64,000 nucleotides of DNA, from assembly GCA_963773765.1 (NCBI GenBank), contig CAVZCC010000008.1, forward strand, positions 372,001 to 436,000, read 5' to 3'. This stretch comes from CAVZCC01 sp963773765 (GTDB taxonomy: Bacteria; Actinomycetota; Acidimicrobiia; Acidimicrobiales; Microtrichaceae). This document shows, piece after piece, positions 31,501 through 40,490 of the stretch (within the stretch, counting starts at the first letter, position 1; every line of letters begins with the position of its first letter). Position numbers and translations under genes: made by a program. The notes under the pieces are model-generated. The model saw only the letters and a program-made list of their open reading frames with translations, made no database searches and was not told where the DNA came from.

Positions 31501-33789
31501 CTGACCGGGATCAGCTGGACGCTGCTCACGGTGTGGGCGGCGGCGCTGTCGCCCTGGCCGCCCCAGGACGTCCCGTGGATCTGGGTGGTGTGGACCGCAA
31601 CCCTGCTGGCCGTGGCCGAACTCCTCGTCCACGTCGCCCCGCCGCGGGTCCCGACGCTCCTGCGGAACTGGGCCCTGCCCGCAGCCGTCGTCGCCCACGG
31701 GACGGCGCTCGTGGGGCTGGGCCAGGCCACCTCGGTCGGGGGGATCCCGGCAACCTGGTGCGGCATCGGTGGGCTGGCGATCCTGTTCGGGATCCGGGTG
31801 CGGCGGGTCGAGTGGCCGGTCGTGGGCACCGCACTCGTGCTGGGCGGCGCGGCGGTCGCCGGACCGGGATGGCTGGCGCTGGCGCTCCTCGCGACGTCCG
31901 TCACCGCCGCCGCCGGCGTCACCCACACCGCGGGTGCAGCGAGGACCGCCCTCCGGGTGACCGCCGGAGTCACCGCGCTGGGGGCCTGGGCGTCGTTCGG
32001 CACCTGGCAGGACTGGGACGTCGTGACCTCGGCCGCGGTCACGACCATCGCCGCCGGCGGCCTCATCGCCTGCGCCGGGATCGCCCTGCGGGCCCGCCTG
32101 CTCGACCGGCCCGGCGCGATCGGCGTGGCCGGCCCCGCCCTCGCCGCCCTCGCCGTCGTGCTGCCGTGGTGGATCGTCGACGGCACGCCGCGGTCGCCCT
32201 CCGGGTTCGCACTGGTGGGTGGAACCGCGCTGGTGGCCATCGGGTTCGCCGTGGCGGCCGGGCCTGCGGGCTGGAGATGGCTGCGCGAGGCCAGCGCCCT
32301 CGCCCTGGTGAGCGCGCTGCTCCTCCTGCTGACGACGGTCCACCCGACCGCTGCGACGGCGGCGGGCGCATCCGCCGTGCTCGGCGTGCTCGCTGCGGCC
32401 GCCCTCGTGGCGACGTTGCGGACGGCCCGGCTCCGTCCGTGGGTGCGACCGGAGGCCATCGTCGCCATTGCATCGCTGGGGGTCATGTCGGTGGCCGCCG
32501 CGGCGGCCACCGCGGGCTGGCAGGTCCTGGCCGCGGCAACGGCGACGGTGGTCGCCCTGATGCTCGCGACCCAGGTCGGCGGCGCGGCCCGTCGGGCGCT
32601 GCAGCTCGTGACGGTCGCCGCCGGGGGCGTGACCTGGCTGGCCATCGGACGGTGGGCCGCCTGGGATGCCGACGCCTTCGTGTCCGCCACCGCGATGCTG
32701 GGCGCCCTGTTGGTCCTCGGTCTGGCCGTGGTCTTCCGCCTGACCCGGCCCACCCGCGACTGGTCCCTCATGGCGCTCGTACCAGGATGCGCAGCCGTGG
32801 CCGGCTCCACCGCGGCGCTCGCCCTCCCTGCGGTGGACCGTGGCGTCGCCGGCATCTGGGTGGCCGGGGCGCTCGGGACCGCGGCTGGCGCCGCGGCGCT
32901 GGCCGCCCGGCCCACGGGCGTGGCCCGGCTGCGCGAGCTGAGCGCCGTGCTCGGTCTGGGAGCCGTGGCACTCCTGCTCGACGGGCTCGGGGCTGACCTC
33001 CGGACCGCGGCCATCACGTCGGCGGCGATCGCTCTGGCGGCGACCGGCGGCCTGGTGCTGACCGGTCTGGTGGACCGGGGCGGGGCCTGGGTCCGGGCAC
33101 TCGGGCTCACCGCCCTGCTGTCGACCGCTGGCGCCTGGGTGGGGACGTTCTCCGGCGGCGAGCCCTCCCTGGGCATGGCCGAGATGGCGATCCTCCTGAC
33201 CGGGACCGAACTGGCTGCGATCGGCGTGGCCAGGAAGCGGCCCGCGCTCCTCGACGCCGCCCCGTCCTTCTTCTGCCTGGCCTGGGTCGTGTTCGCGGTC
33301 GAGACCCTGGCCGGCGAACCCTCCTGGGTGACCGTGCCGGCGGGGGCGACCCTGCTGCTGACGGTGTCCCTGGCCCGGCACCAGCGACGGGCGACGGGCG
33401 CCTCGCCGGCGACGCCGCTCCTGACGGCGCTGGAGGTCACGGGCATGGCCCTCGTGGTGGCGTCGCCCCTGGTGGAGAGCATCGTCTCGAGCCTGGCCTA
33501 CGTCCCGCTCCTCATGGTGCTCGGCGCCGCCCTGGCGGCCTGGGGCTCCCTCAGCCGGGTCCGCCGACGTCTGGTCGGTGGAGTCGCCACGGTCGTCGCC
33601 GGGGTGGCGGTCCTGGTCCTGGTCCCCATGGTGGACGTCGCCCGCCGGGTCACCGGCGTGTGGGTCTGGCTCGCCGTGGCCGCCGTGGGGCTCGTCGCCA
33701 TCCTGGTGGCCGCCTTCCTGGAGCAGAGCCGCTCGGCCATCCGCCGGACCGTCGGCCGGGTCCGGGACCTCACCGCCGACTGGGAGTGA
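28567..33789 (+). CDS. Giant DUF2510-tagged multi-spanning membrane protein
   Basis: Uninterrupted 1,740-residue protein. Residues about 15-45 are a DUF2510 motif (PGWYPDPVRRFPHRYWDGQYWT), then a charged segment and a Pro/Ala-rich linker (about 95-165). From about 190 to the end it is an almost continuous series of hydrophobic helices, some fifty by eye, broken by short Arg-rich loops. The last 30 residues are basic and cytoplasmic (SRSAIRRTVGRVRDL). I recognise no catalytic or transport motif. GAGGAG is six bases before ATG 28567. It is unlike any neighbour in size and is flanked by unrelated genes. Helix-rich composition with many Val and Ala codons fits the genome. Function unknown: scaffold, channel-like or lipid-handling roles are all guesses. 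Confidence 0.85.
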   Translation: MSTIDLRPMTADGGNAEPGWYPDPVRRFPHRYWDGQYWTARVAVGGACHDDPIRVGPEPAQRTYVDFVRDYLVEAHRRGLIDDRSLRPMVDDLDAWERSPVLPPPDPAHRVASPGPATVAIAPPPAAPATTPPQPAARPVVQPVVRPAPPPAIRPVVQPAAPAEREQGRGSQWISRVRRSISDDLAVHGLADLGALLLFAGLFGFVAFAFGEVRVGLRPVAEFAIPATLLGIGAFLRRRGTRVIGDALVLLGGALLPVVVIASFSDGAAVPPDLTGTALVLTLVGVLTGVSVFEAVAARRDPSTPLRFLIAPTAWLAVAAAGLGLDRTVPGGSDLATPTAPQWSLVTAAVAASLLLAALVLPKRLAGPVRAASRPGLAIAYALTLLAAAGDGWPPLPLLVAGLATIVGIEVLLGGSAVVAATTLQAAVLVLTAAALAPAWGVGWVAVGAGAVALVAAEARHHAGAPHRLVTVLLWGTATVPAACLATLGESGWPLVAAAGTGWLWAVARSVRPGPIGRRAATAVVWVMPVLAVAGLAVETSVGTAGLVLSAVVAAVAVLGRLWQRLRLPVWDQWVPVGAAAALAWQLAGPDAASWTGVMTAGLTSVAFALAPRWPVVRVWTSAASTVISGCLVLVAIGSSATVTAGTLAVAGVLAVVLAEVRRSRLGGHLGLVGELSALAGWVVAIGVPVDGHRTPAIGAVTTVAVLGAFGTSATIEALRGSSVSDLLVRIRRRLSPTPLPAPDQAAAPTPEGSRADRGLRLAPLAVAVAVAPFAVVAAVDAAALLASDSGWTIAIAVAVMTLATAGARLTGEAGRPAALLVVNEGTAAAAVVSLLSLADPWAAVAAMALLVAQPFVAGERLRRAVTVWIAVAASGALALELAAALALPTARLQAVLLAWSGVAMIGGLALDARRTDSAERRRRWTAAALLAPVVLGAIALVTALTLAVAQGVTVTAWSCLAAAGVVAAVAILAGASFLTGISWTLLTVWAAALSPWPPQDVPWIWVVWTATLLAVAELLVHVAPPRVPTLLRNWALPAAVVAHGTALVGLGQATSVGGIPATWCGIGGLAILFGIRVRRVEWPVVGTALVLGGAAVAGPGWLALALLATSVTAAAGVTHTAGAARTALRVTAGVTALGAWASFGTWQDWDVVTSAAVTTIAAGGLIACAGIALRARLLDRPGAIGVAGPALAALAVVLPWWIVDGTPRSPSGFALVGGTALVAIGFAVAAGPAGWRWLREASALALVSALLLLLTTVHPTAATAAGASAVLGVLAAAALVATLRTARLRPWVRPEAIVAIASLGVMSVAAAAATAGWQVLAAATATVVALMLATQVGGAARRALQLVTVAAGGVTWLAIGRWAAWDADAFVSATAMLGALLVLGLAVVFRLTRPTRDWSLMALVPGCAAVAGSTAALALPAVDRGVAGIWVAGALGTAAGAAALAARPTGVARLRELSAVLGLGAVALLLDGLGADLRTAAITSAAIALAATGGLVLTGLVDRGGAWVRALGLTALLSTAGAWVGTFSGGEPSLGMAEMAILLTGTELAAIGVARKRPALLDAAPSFFCLAWVVFAVETLAGEPSWVTVPAGATLLLTVSLARHQRRATGASPATPLLTALEVTGMALVVASPLVESIVSSLAYVPLLMVLGAALAAWGSLSRVRRRLVGGVATVVAGVAVLVLVPMVDVARRVTGVWVWLAVAAVGLVAILVAAFLEQSRSAIRRTVGRVRDLTADWE

Positions 33790-33817
33790 CCGGCCCGCTG
33801 CCGACCGTCCGCCCTGA

Positions 33818-34432
33818 TCAGTCCGAACTGAAGCGCTGCTCCCGGAAGGGGTCGCCGTAGAGGTGGTAGCCGTTGCGCTCCCAGAACCCCGGCTCGTCGG
33901 CGGCCAGCAGCTCCAGGCCGCGCACCCACTTGACGGACTTCCACAGGTACAGGTGCGGCACCAGCGTGCGGGCCGGGAACCCGTGGGCGGGCTCGAGCGG
34001 GGCGTCGTCGTAGCCGTAGGCCAGGAGCGCGTGGTCTCCCACCATGTCGGCCAGCGGCAGGTTGGCCGTGTACCCGAACTCGGCGTGCTGCATGACGTGG
34101 GTGGCCGAGGGGAGCACGCCGGCCAGGGCGAACAGGTCGCGCAGCCGGACGCCCCGCCACACCGTGTCGAACTTGGACCACTTGGTCACGCAGTGCAGGT
34201 CCGTGGTCACCTCCACCGCGGGCAGGGCCAGCACGTCGTCCCAGCGCAGCTCCACCTCCCGCTCCACCAGGCCGGTGATGCGCAGGGTCCAGGTCCCGAG
34301 GTCCGGGTACCGGGGCACGTCACCGACGTGCAGGACTGGGAACCGGTCGGTGGAGTACTGCCCCGGCGGCAGCCGGGTCGGGTCGATGCCCCTGGCCTGG
34401 AGGGCCTTGCGGTTGCGGTCGAAGAAGCCCAC
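33818..34432 (-). CDS. Sulfite-oxidase-like molybdopterin oxidoreductase
   Basis: Protein of 204 residues of the sulfite oxidase-like (SUOX Mo-domain, short YuiH-type) family. The molybdenum-ligating cysteine is in TTDLHCVTKWSKFDTVWRGVRL, followed by LPLADMVGDHALLAYGYD...GFPARTLVPHLYLWKSVKWV. It lacks heme and dimerisation domains and has no Tat signal. The natural substrate is unknown. GTG 34432 follows the AtuA C-terminal-like gene by 18 bases, so the two are co-transcribed. Confidence 0.85.
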   Translation of the reverse strand: MGFFDRNRKALQARGIDPTRLPPGQYSTDRFPVLHVGDVPRYPDLGTWTLRITGLVEREVELRWDDVLALPAVEVTTDLHCVTKWSKFDTVWRGVRLRDLFALAGVLPSATHVMQHAEFGYTANLPLADMVGDHALLAYGYDDAPLEPAHGFPARTLVPHLYLWKSVKWVRGLELLAADEPGFWERNGYHLYGDPFREQRFSSD

Positions 34433-34450
34433 GGGTGGCGGATCCCGGCG

Positions 34451-34831
34451 TCAGGCGATCGGGGTGCGGTCGATGGGGGCCCGGGTCCCCCTGCCCGACG
34501 CGGCGGCCACCTCGTCGGGCACCTCGACCTCCAGCCGGAGCAGCGCTCCGCCCAGGGTCTTGCCCAGGTTGTCGCTGCGCAGCGACCGAGGGCCGCCACC
34601 CCCGAGCGCATCGTGCATGACGAACTTGAGTGCCCAGATGTTGGGGACCTCGAAGCGCTCCACGTCGCCGCGGACCAGGTCACCGAAGTGGGACCGGACC
34701 GCGTCCACCGTGACGGCGTCCACGATGGCCGAGTAGGCGGCCTGGTCGTCCGCGAACAGGGTCAGGTCCGAGCGGTCGCCCTTGTCGCCCGAGCGCACGC
34801 CGCACAGATCCCGGAGTCGGATGCGTGCCAT
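34451..34831 (-). CDS. AtuA C-terminal-domain-like small protein
   Basis: Protein of 126 residues resembling the C-terminal domain that follows DUF1446 in AtuA-type proteins: the signature RSGDKGDRSDLTLF near the start, a central HFGDLVRG...FEVPNIWALKFVMHDALGGGG, and DNLGKTLGGALLRLEVEVPD. In acyclic terpene utilisation AtuA both parts are usually one chain. Here the N-terminal part is a separate gene at 35,471-36,806, on the same strand but with a plus-strand phosphatase gene between. ATG 34831 is taken as start. Confidence 0.78.
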   Translation of the reverse strand: MARIRLRDLCGVRSGDKGDRSDLTLFADDQAAYSAIVDAVTVDAVRSHFGDLVRGDVERFEVPNIWALKFVMHDALGGGGPRSLRSDNLGKTLGGALLRLEVEVPDEVAAASGRGTRAPIDRTPIA

Positions 34832-34945
34832 GGACGGACTGTAGACGGCACCGGGACCGGCCCACAGGTGCTCCGGCGGCCCGCCGCCCACCGGCTCCAC
34901 GGACTTCCACCCGCGGCTGTCGCCGCAACTAGCGTGCGGCGCACC

Positions 34946-35410
34946 ATGACCGTGTACCTGGTCCGCCACGCATCGGCCGGCACCCGCGACGACGGGGACC
35001 CCGACGACCGCCACCGCCCCCTGGACCCGACGGGCCACCTGCAGGCCGAGAAGCTGTCGGACTGGCTCCGCCACGAGCCGCTCACCCGCATCATCTCCAG
35101 CCCCTACGAGCGCTGTGTCCAGACGGTGCTCCCACTGGCCAAGCACCTCAAGGTGGACGTCGAGGTGGACGACCGCCTGGCCGAGGGCACGCCGATCGAC
35201 CAGTCGTGGGCCCTGCTGGAGTCCGTGGCCGGGGCCCCGGTGGTCCTGTGCAGCCACGGCGACGTGATCCCGGACCTGGTCCGCCGGGCCCAGGGACGTG
35301 GCATGCACATCCCCGGCAAGAGCGGGTGCTCCAAGGGCTCGGTGTGGATGCTGCAGCACTGGGAGGACGGGCGGTTCGCCACCGGCGTCTACACGTCGGT
35401 CAAGGCCTGA
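34946..35410 (+). CDS. SixA-like histidine phosphatase
   Basis: Protein of 154 residues of the histidine phosphatase (phosphoglycerate mutase-like) superfamily, SixA branch by length. The catalytic RHA motif is in VYLVRHASAG at residues 4-13; ISSPYERCVQT follows, and the second His is in VVLCSHGDVIPDLV. It may remove phosphate from phospho-histidine proteins or small metabolites. ATG 34946 lies in a short spacer divergent from the AtuA C-like gene. The stop codon lies in a duplicated 16-mer. Confidence 0.85.
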   Translation: MTVYLVRHASAGTRDDGDPDDRHRPLDPTGHLQAEKLSDWLRHEPLTRIISSPYERCVQTVLPLAKHLKVDVEVDDRLAEGTPIDQSWALLESVAGAPVVLCSHGDVIPDLVRRAQGRGMHIPGKSGCSKGSVWMLQHWEDGRFATGVYTSVKA

Positions 35411-35452
35411 CCGCCGGGCGACCCTGACAACGTGGCGGCCTGACCGCCGGGC
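35404..35452. repeat. 16-bp duplication containing the phosphatase stop codon
   Basis: GGCCTGACCGCCGGGC occurs at 35404-35419 and again at 35437-35452 (33 bases apart). The first copy carries the last codon and TGA of the phosphatase gene; the second is intergenic. Confidence 0.9.
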
Positions 35453-35470
35453 AGCCCACCAGCAGGCAGG

Positions 35471-36806
35471 TCACACCTGGTCGACCGAGACGCGGACGCC
35501 GGGGTCCACCACGGCCCGGTCCACCGCGACGGCCTCCAGTGCCAGCAACTGCGTCGGACCGGTGTCCCTGGTCCGACCGAACGGGGTGACCATCGGTGGC
35601 CCGCCCAGCCCCAGCAGCCCCGCCTCACGACCCAGGCGGGCCGCCTCGGGCCTGGTGGCGCACCGCCAGACGAGCCGGGCCAGGACCTCCGGGGGCTCCC
35701 ACCCCGCTGCCTCCATGGCGGCCAGGTCCACGGTCGGGCCACCGAAGGCGTTCACGCCGAAGTACTCCTCGTGCCACTCCTGGACCTCCATGCCCAGCTG
35801 GTCGGCACGGGCCCGGAGGAAGCGCATGGCAGCACGGGCCTTGGCCTCCGCGTCGGGCCAGCCGTAGGCCAGGCGGGCCTCCCCCGAGAAGCCGGCCGGG
35901 GTGCACACCAGGCCCTTGTAGGTGGCCGGTGCCGGTCGGCCCGTCACGTCGTGGACCCGGACCCGGTCCTCTCCCTCGTCGGTCAGCCGCACGGAGGTGA
36001 AGTCCGCGGTGACGTCGGGGTTGAGGTAGGCCGCGGGGTCGTGCACCTCGTACATGAGCTGCTCCCGCACGGTGTCGAAGGTGACGCAGCCGCCCGTTCC
36101 CTCCGGCTTGGTGATGACCGCGGTGCCGTCGGGGGCGCACTCCGCGATCGGGAACCCCGGTGCGGTGAAGTCGCCGTGGGTCCACCACTCACCGGAGTAG
36201 TTCCCGCCCGCCACCTGGGCCGAGCACTCCAGCAGGTGCCCCACGGTGATGCCGGCCGAGAGTCGGTCCCAGTCGTCCCAGGCCCAGCCGAACTCGTGCA
36301 CGAGCGGCGCCAGGAAGAGCGAGGCGTCCGCGACGCCGCCCGGTGATGACGATGTCCGCCCCGGCGTCGAGCGCCTCCACGATCGGCCGTGCCCCCAGGT
36401 ACACCGACGCGAACAGCGTGTCGTCCGGCAGCGGCACCTGATCGGCGTGGGAGCGGAGGTCGTCACCGACCACCGTGGCCACGGTCAGGCCGGTGACCCC
36501 TTGGGCCCGCAGTCCCTCCACCACGGCCCGGCCGGCGGCGATGGGGTTGATCCCACCGGCGTTGGTGATGAACCGGGTGCGTCCCTCCACGATGTGCGGC
36601 AGCGCGGCGGCCACGTACAACGGCAGGTCCCGGGTGTAGCCCAGGCTCTCGTCCCGTTGGCGGTCCTTCTGGAGGATGGCCAGGGTGAGCTCTGCCAACG
36701 CCTCGCACACCAGGTAGTCCACCCCGGCGTCGAGCACGGGGCCCACCCCGGCATACCCGTCCCCGTAGTACCCCTGTCCGCCACCGATCCGGATGCTGTC
36801 GCGCAT
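35471..36806 (-). CDS. DUF1446 / AtuA N-terminal-like protein; one frame break
   Basis: About 444 residues when joined. N-terminal part: IRIGGGQGYYGD, EALAELTLAILQKDR, RFITNAGGINPIAAGRAV and DAGADIVITGR; after the break VADASLFLAPLVHEFGWAWDDWDRLSAG, GGNYSGEWWTHGDFTAPGFPIAE and GPTVDLAAMEAAGW. The reading shifts at about 36,335, where one extra base separates ITGR from VADASL; the family continues unbroken, so a sequencing error is probable. AtuA-type proteins take part in catabolism of acyclic terpenes such as citronellol; biochemical function unproven. The C-terminal AtuA domain is encoded separately at 34,451. Confidence 0.8.
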
Positions 36807-36979
36807 GCCCGCAGTCTGCCCGACCGGGCCCGACGCGGCCGGGTGGGCCTCCGTCCGCGGCGCGCGGATCGCGTTCGTCCCACCACCGGGTGACGTTCGA
36901 CACGTCTGAGCGGTGCCTCAGGACTATGGTGTCCGTGTCGGCCCGGAGGGGGACCGGCCGCGATGCCTTGGAGGGTCTC

Positions 36980-37840
36980 ATGCGCAAGCTCCCACTCATC
37001 GGCGCTTTGGTTGCCGCCACCGCCCTGCTCGCCGCCGCCTGCACGCCCGGGGGCCCGCCGGCCAACAACTGGAAGGTCAAGCCGGTCTCCATCCAGGTCC
37101 TCCGGCAGGAGGACTTCGACGCCGGCGACGAGCCGTACGTCATCCAGGTCGGCTTCCGCTCCAAGCTCGGTGTCCCCGGCTCCTCGTCAGCCTCGATCGC
37201 CTCCCAGTGCTACGGCGCTGCGCTCCCCGCCCCCGACGCCGCCCCCAACGGCACCACGGTGGCCATCCCGGCCGGATCCGCCGACCTGTCGTTCCCGATG
37301 GCCCAGAACCTGGACATCGGCGACGTGCTGCTCAACACCGCTCCGCTGGAGATCTTCGGCAACCTGAGCTTCGCCATGGAGCGGGACGGCATCTTCGGCG
37401 GGTGCGCCATCAGCGACGCTCTCGGCAGCGCCCTGGTGCCGGTGCTCACCGACGCCCTCAACCTGCTGATCGCCAACTCGCCGGTGCCGCCCACCCAGGA
37501 CGAGCTGATCAACCTGATCGTGGCCAACCTGGGGAACTTCTTGTCCGCGGTCGGCAGCATCCTGGGCGCCATCATCGAGGGCCTCGGCAACCCCGACGAC
37601 ATCGTGGGCGTGGGCGTGTCCCTCCTGCTGCCCACCGCCGGGACCTTCACCGACCTGCTCAACACGGCCTTCGCCGTGGCCGGCATCTTCACCCCCGGCC
37701 TGGAGACGGGCTTCATCCCGATCGACACGCTGCCCAGCTCGGTCAAGATCAAGGTCGGCTCGTTGATCCCGTCGGTCACCACCTTCGACTTCGACGGTGA
37801 TGCCGCCCACTACGTGTACACCAGCTCGATCGGCATGTGA
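36980..37840 (+). CDS. Hypothetical exported lipoprotein
   Basis: Protein of 286 residues. It starts MRKLPLIGALVAATALLAAAC, a signal peptide ending in a lipobox with the lipidated Cys near residue 21. The mature part has beta-rich stretches (VSIQVLRQEDFDAGDEPYVIQVGF; PLEIFGNLSFAMERDGIF) and long amphipathic helices (ALVPVLTDALNLLIANS, ELINLIVANLGNFLSAVGSILGAII). No known domain is recognised. ATG 36980 has GGAGGG four bases away. A strong UUCG-loop terminator follows, so it is probably a single-gene unit. A TATGGT at 36,925 could be its -10. Confidence 0.75.
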   Translation: MRKLPLIGALVAATALLAAACTPGGPPANNWKVKPVSIQVLRQEDFDAGDEPYVIQVGFRSKLGVPGSSSASIASQCYGAALPAPDAAPNGTTVAIPAGSADLSFPMAQNLDIGDVLLNTAPLEIFGNLSFAMERDGIFGGCAISDALGSALVPVLTDALNLLIANSPVPPTQDELINLIVANLGNFLSAVGSILGAIIEGLGNPDDIVGVGVSLLLPTAGTFTDLLNTAFAVAGIFTPGLETGFIPIDTLPSSVKIKVGSLIPSVTTFDFDGDAAHYVYTSSIGM

Positions 37841-37859
37841 GCCGACCCTCGGACGTGGC

Positions 37860-37887
37860 ACGGGGCGGCCCTTCGGGGCCGCCCCGT
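37860..37887 (+). terminator. Terminator with a UUCG tetraloop
   Basis: Twelve perfect base pairs (37860-37871 with 37876-37887) close a TTCG loop, 20 bases after the lipoprotein stop. It can also act on the minus-strand gene ending at 37,923. Confidence 0.85.
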
Positions 37888-37922
37888 CCGTCGGGCCCGT
37901 CCGGGGCCGGGCCCGTGGTGGC

Positions 37923-39152
37923 TCAGGCCGTGGGGGTCCGCTCCTCCATGCCCCACGGCGAGTTGTACCCACCGCCCAGCAGGTCCAGGAACGGCATGGG
38001 CGGCAGCGCCTCCGGGCCCAGCACGCCCGAGCCGCTCCACATGCCGTTGTCGATCAGCTCGCAGGCCACCACGGGGCCCACCGCGGTCTGCCACACCACT
38101 GCCTGGGCACCGTCGCGGGCCATGGTCTCGGCGTTGTCCACCACGTGGTACAGGTACACCTCCCGGGGGCCGGTGGGGGTACCGCGAGGCGTCCTTGCCG
38201 ATGCCCGTCACCCACGTCCCGGCGCAGGTGCGGCCCTCGATCTGGTCCCCCAGCGTGGCCGGGTCGGGCAGGCAGGCCGCCACCACGTCCCGGGGGAGAC
38301 CTGCACCCCCCGGACCGTCACCGGGTCGGTGCGGTCCAGGCCGAGCTTGTGCAGGGTGGACAGCACCGAGATGAACTCGTCGCCCAGCCCGTACTTGAAC
38401 GTGACCCGCTCGCAGTCGATCCAGCGGGGCACCAGCAGGACCTCCTCGTGCTCCACGTTGACGCACTCGACGTCGCCGATGCCACCGGGGAAGTGGAAGA
38501 CCTCGGGCTCGGAGAACGGCGGCGTGGTGTACCAGCCCCGGTCCTTCTCCCAGATCACGGGCGGGTTGAGGCACTCCTCGATCACGGTCCAGATGGAGAA
38601 CGTCGGGGCGAAGTCGTAGCCGCGCACCGACATGTCCGCCCCGTCCCGGATGCCCACCTCGGTGATGGAGGAGAACAGCTCGTCGGCCGCGTAGCGGGCG
38701 AACACGTCGGCCACGCCGGGCTCCACACCCATGCCGCAGAGGGCGAGCAGGCCCCGCTCCTCCCAGGCCGCGGCCTTGGCGAACTGCTCGTCGCCGAGCT
38801 TCACGCCGGTCAGCTCGTGGGGACGTTCCGGATGGGGCCGGGAGATGGACATGGCCATGTCCATGTAGTGGGCGCCGGCCTCGAAGGCACCGTCGAAGAT
38901 CGGCATCACGAAACGGGGATCGGCCGCGTTCATGACCAGGTCGGCACCGGCGGCCAGCGCTGCGTCGCGGACCGAACCGGCGTCGCTGGCGTCCAGGCGC
39001 ACGGCGCTGAACCGGCCGTCACGGGCTGCGGCCCGCTCCGCCTTGGCCGGGTCGATGTCGCCGACCACGATGGACTCGACGAACTCGCGTCGTGACGCGA
39101 TCGCACAGAATGCGTCGCCGACACCACCGGCACCGACCAGGAGGATTCTCAT
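37923..39152 (-). CDS. Saccharopine-dehydrogenase-like oxidoreductase; two compensating frame breaks
   Basis: About 409 residues when joined. It has an N-terminal NAD(P)-binding MRILLVGAGGVGDAF, MNAADPRFVMPIFDGA and HYMDMAMS, then the C-terminal catalytic part GMGVEPGVADVFARYA...VHAF-less substrate region, DPATLGDQIEGRTCAGTWVTGIGKD, and LYHVVDNAETMARDG. A base is missing in a run of five C (38,292-38,296) and one is gained near 38,183-38,192, so the frame is restored. Family members act on saccharopine, carboxynorspermidine or lysine-related amino acids; the substrate here is unknown. Its ATG overlaps the stop of the ccmI-like gene (ATGA), so it is the last gene of the ccm transcript, a surprising partner. 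Confidence 0.78.
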
Positions 39153-40490
39153 GGGCGGCAGGCTAATCCCGGCCCGGCCGCGCTCGGCACTACCCCGCCG
39201 CCGGGATTCGGGACGGCGGGTGCCCCGGGCACGGTCGACACGCTCGACCCGCCTGCCGGCGCCGTGGTGGTGGACGAGGCGGCCGACCGGGCCGAGTCCA
39301 GCGCGGCCCGGAGCTGCTCGGGGCTGCCGATGAGGAACGACCCGGTGGGTCGTGGCAGGCCCTCGATGCGGTCCAGGTCCGCCTCGGCATCATCCAGGCG
39401 ACCGTCGGCCAGCGCCAGCGAGGTGCGCAGCAGCAACGCGTTGCCGGTGGCGGGAGCAGCCGCCCCGGGATCCGCGGCCAGGATCTGCTCCACCAGGCCC
39501 GTGGCCGTCGCGGTGTCCTGGCGCTCGGGTCCGATGGCGGCGAGCGCCCGTGACAGCAGGGCGTCCACGGATCCGGGGGTGCCGGCCAGCACGCCGTCCA
39601 GGCAGGAGGCGAGCCCGTCCAGGAACGCCTGGTCGATGGGCTGGTCCTCCGTGCTGGCCGACGCGGCCTGCTGCCAGCAGCCCAGGGTTCCCAGGTCGAG
39701 CAGGCCGAAGAAGATCTTGCGCTCCAGTCCCTCCTGGCCCAGCACCTGGACCGCCACCTCCGGCGGGTCGTTCCGGTAGAAGCGGTCGAGCTCCGCGGCA
39801 GCGGCGGTGAAGCTCTCCGTGGCGCGGGCCCGGTCACCGCTGCGGGCCGCGGACTCCCCGGCCCGGGCCAGCACGATGGCACGGAACACCCGGGCGTCGG
39901 GATAGTCCGGGTCCAGCTCCACGGCACGGGCCAGGTTCCCGGCACCCTCGTCGATCCGGTCGTCCCGGATGAGGGCCCAGCCCTGGTAGGTGAGGGCGTC
40001 CACGTTGTCGGGCGAGGTCGTCCAGGATCTTCTGGTAGCAGTCCACACCCTTGGCCGGGTCCTGGAACGCCAGCGGTTGGCAGGTGGCGAGCTGCTCCCG
40101 CAGGCCGTTGTCGTTGCCGGTCAGGGTCCCGCCGCCGCGGTCGCCCGACGACCGCGCCACCACGACGCCCGCCACCGCGGCCAGCCCCAGCACCACCGCG
40201 GTCACACCCAGGACGCGCCCGGCCCGCAGGGGTCGGCGCTGCGTACGGACCAGCGTGCGGTGCTCGTCGATGGCCCGCAGCACCTCGGCGGCGCGGACCG
40301 TGTAGTCGTCCTTCAGCGCGGCGTAGTCCACGTCGTCCAGGTCGCCGGCGTCGTGCTCGCGCTCCAGGTCGTCGAGCGAGGCCAGGAGGTGGTCGCGCTC
40401 GTCCTCCAGCGCGGCCAGCTCGTCGGGACCGGCCCGGCGGGTGCCGAGGCCGGACGACGGCCGCGACGAGGCGGTGCCCGGGCCGCTCAC
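39149..40490 (-). CDS. ccmI: CcmI/CycH-like cytochrome c assembly protein; one frame break
   Basis: About 446 residues when joined. N-terminal part: DELAALEDERDHLLASLDDLEREHDAGDLDDVDYAALKDDY, the coiled-coil pattern of CcmI, then one membrane helix (GVTAVVLGLAAVAGVVVA), then TPR-like repeats (PDNVDALTYQGWALIRDDRIDEGAGNLARAVELDPDY). One extra base at 40,016 breaks the frame inside KILDDSPDNVD. CcmI delivers apocytochrome c to the heme lyase. A Pro/Gly/Ser-rich tail ends the protein. Start GTG 40490 overlaps the ccmH stop; the stop overlaps the start of the saccharopine-dehydrogenase-like gene. Confidence 0.8.

Noticed and set aside
29706..33482. Open frame of 1,258 codons on the minus strand inside the giant membrane-protein gene
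   Set aside because: Composition is that of the antisense of Ala/Val/Leu-rich codons (Arg, Ser, Thr, Pro), with no motif; the plus-strand gene has promoter, ribosome binding site and membrane-protein pattern.
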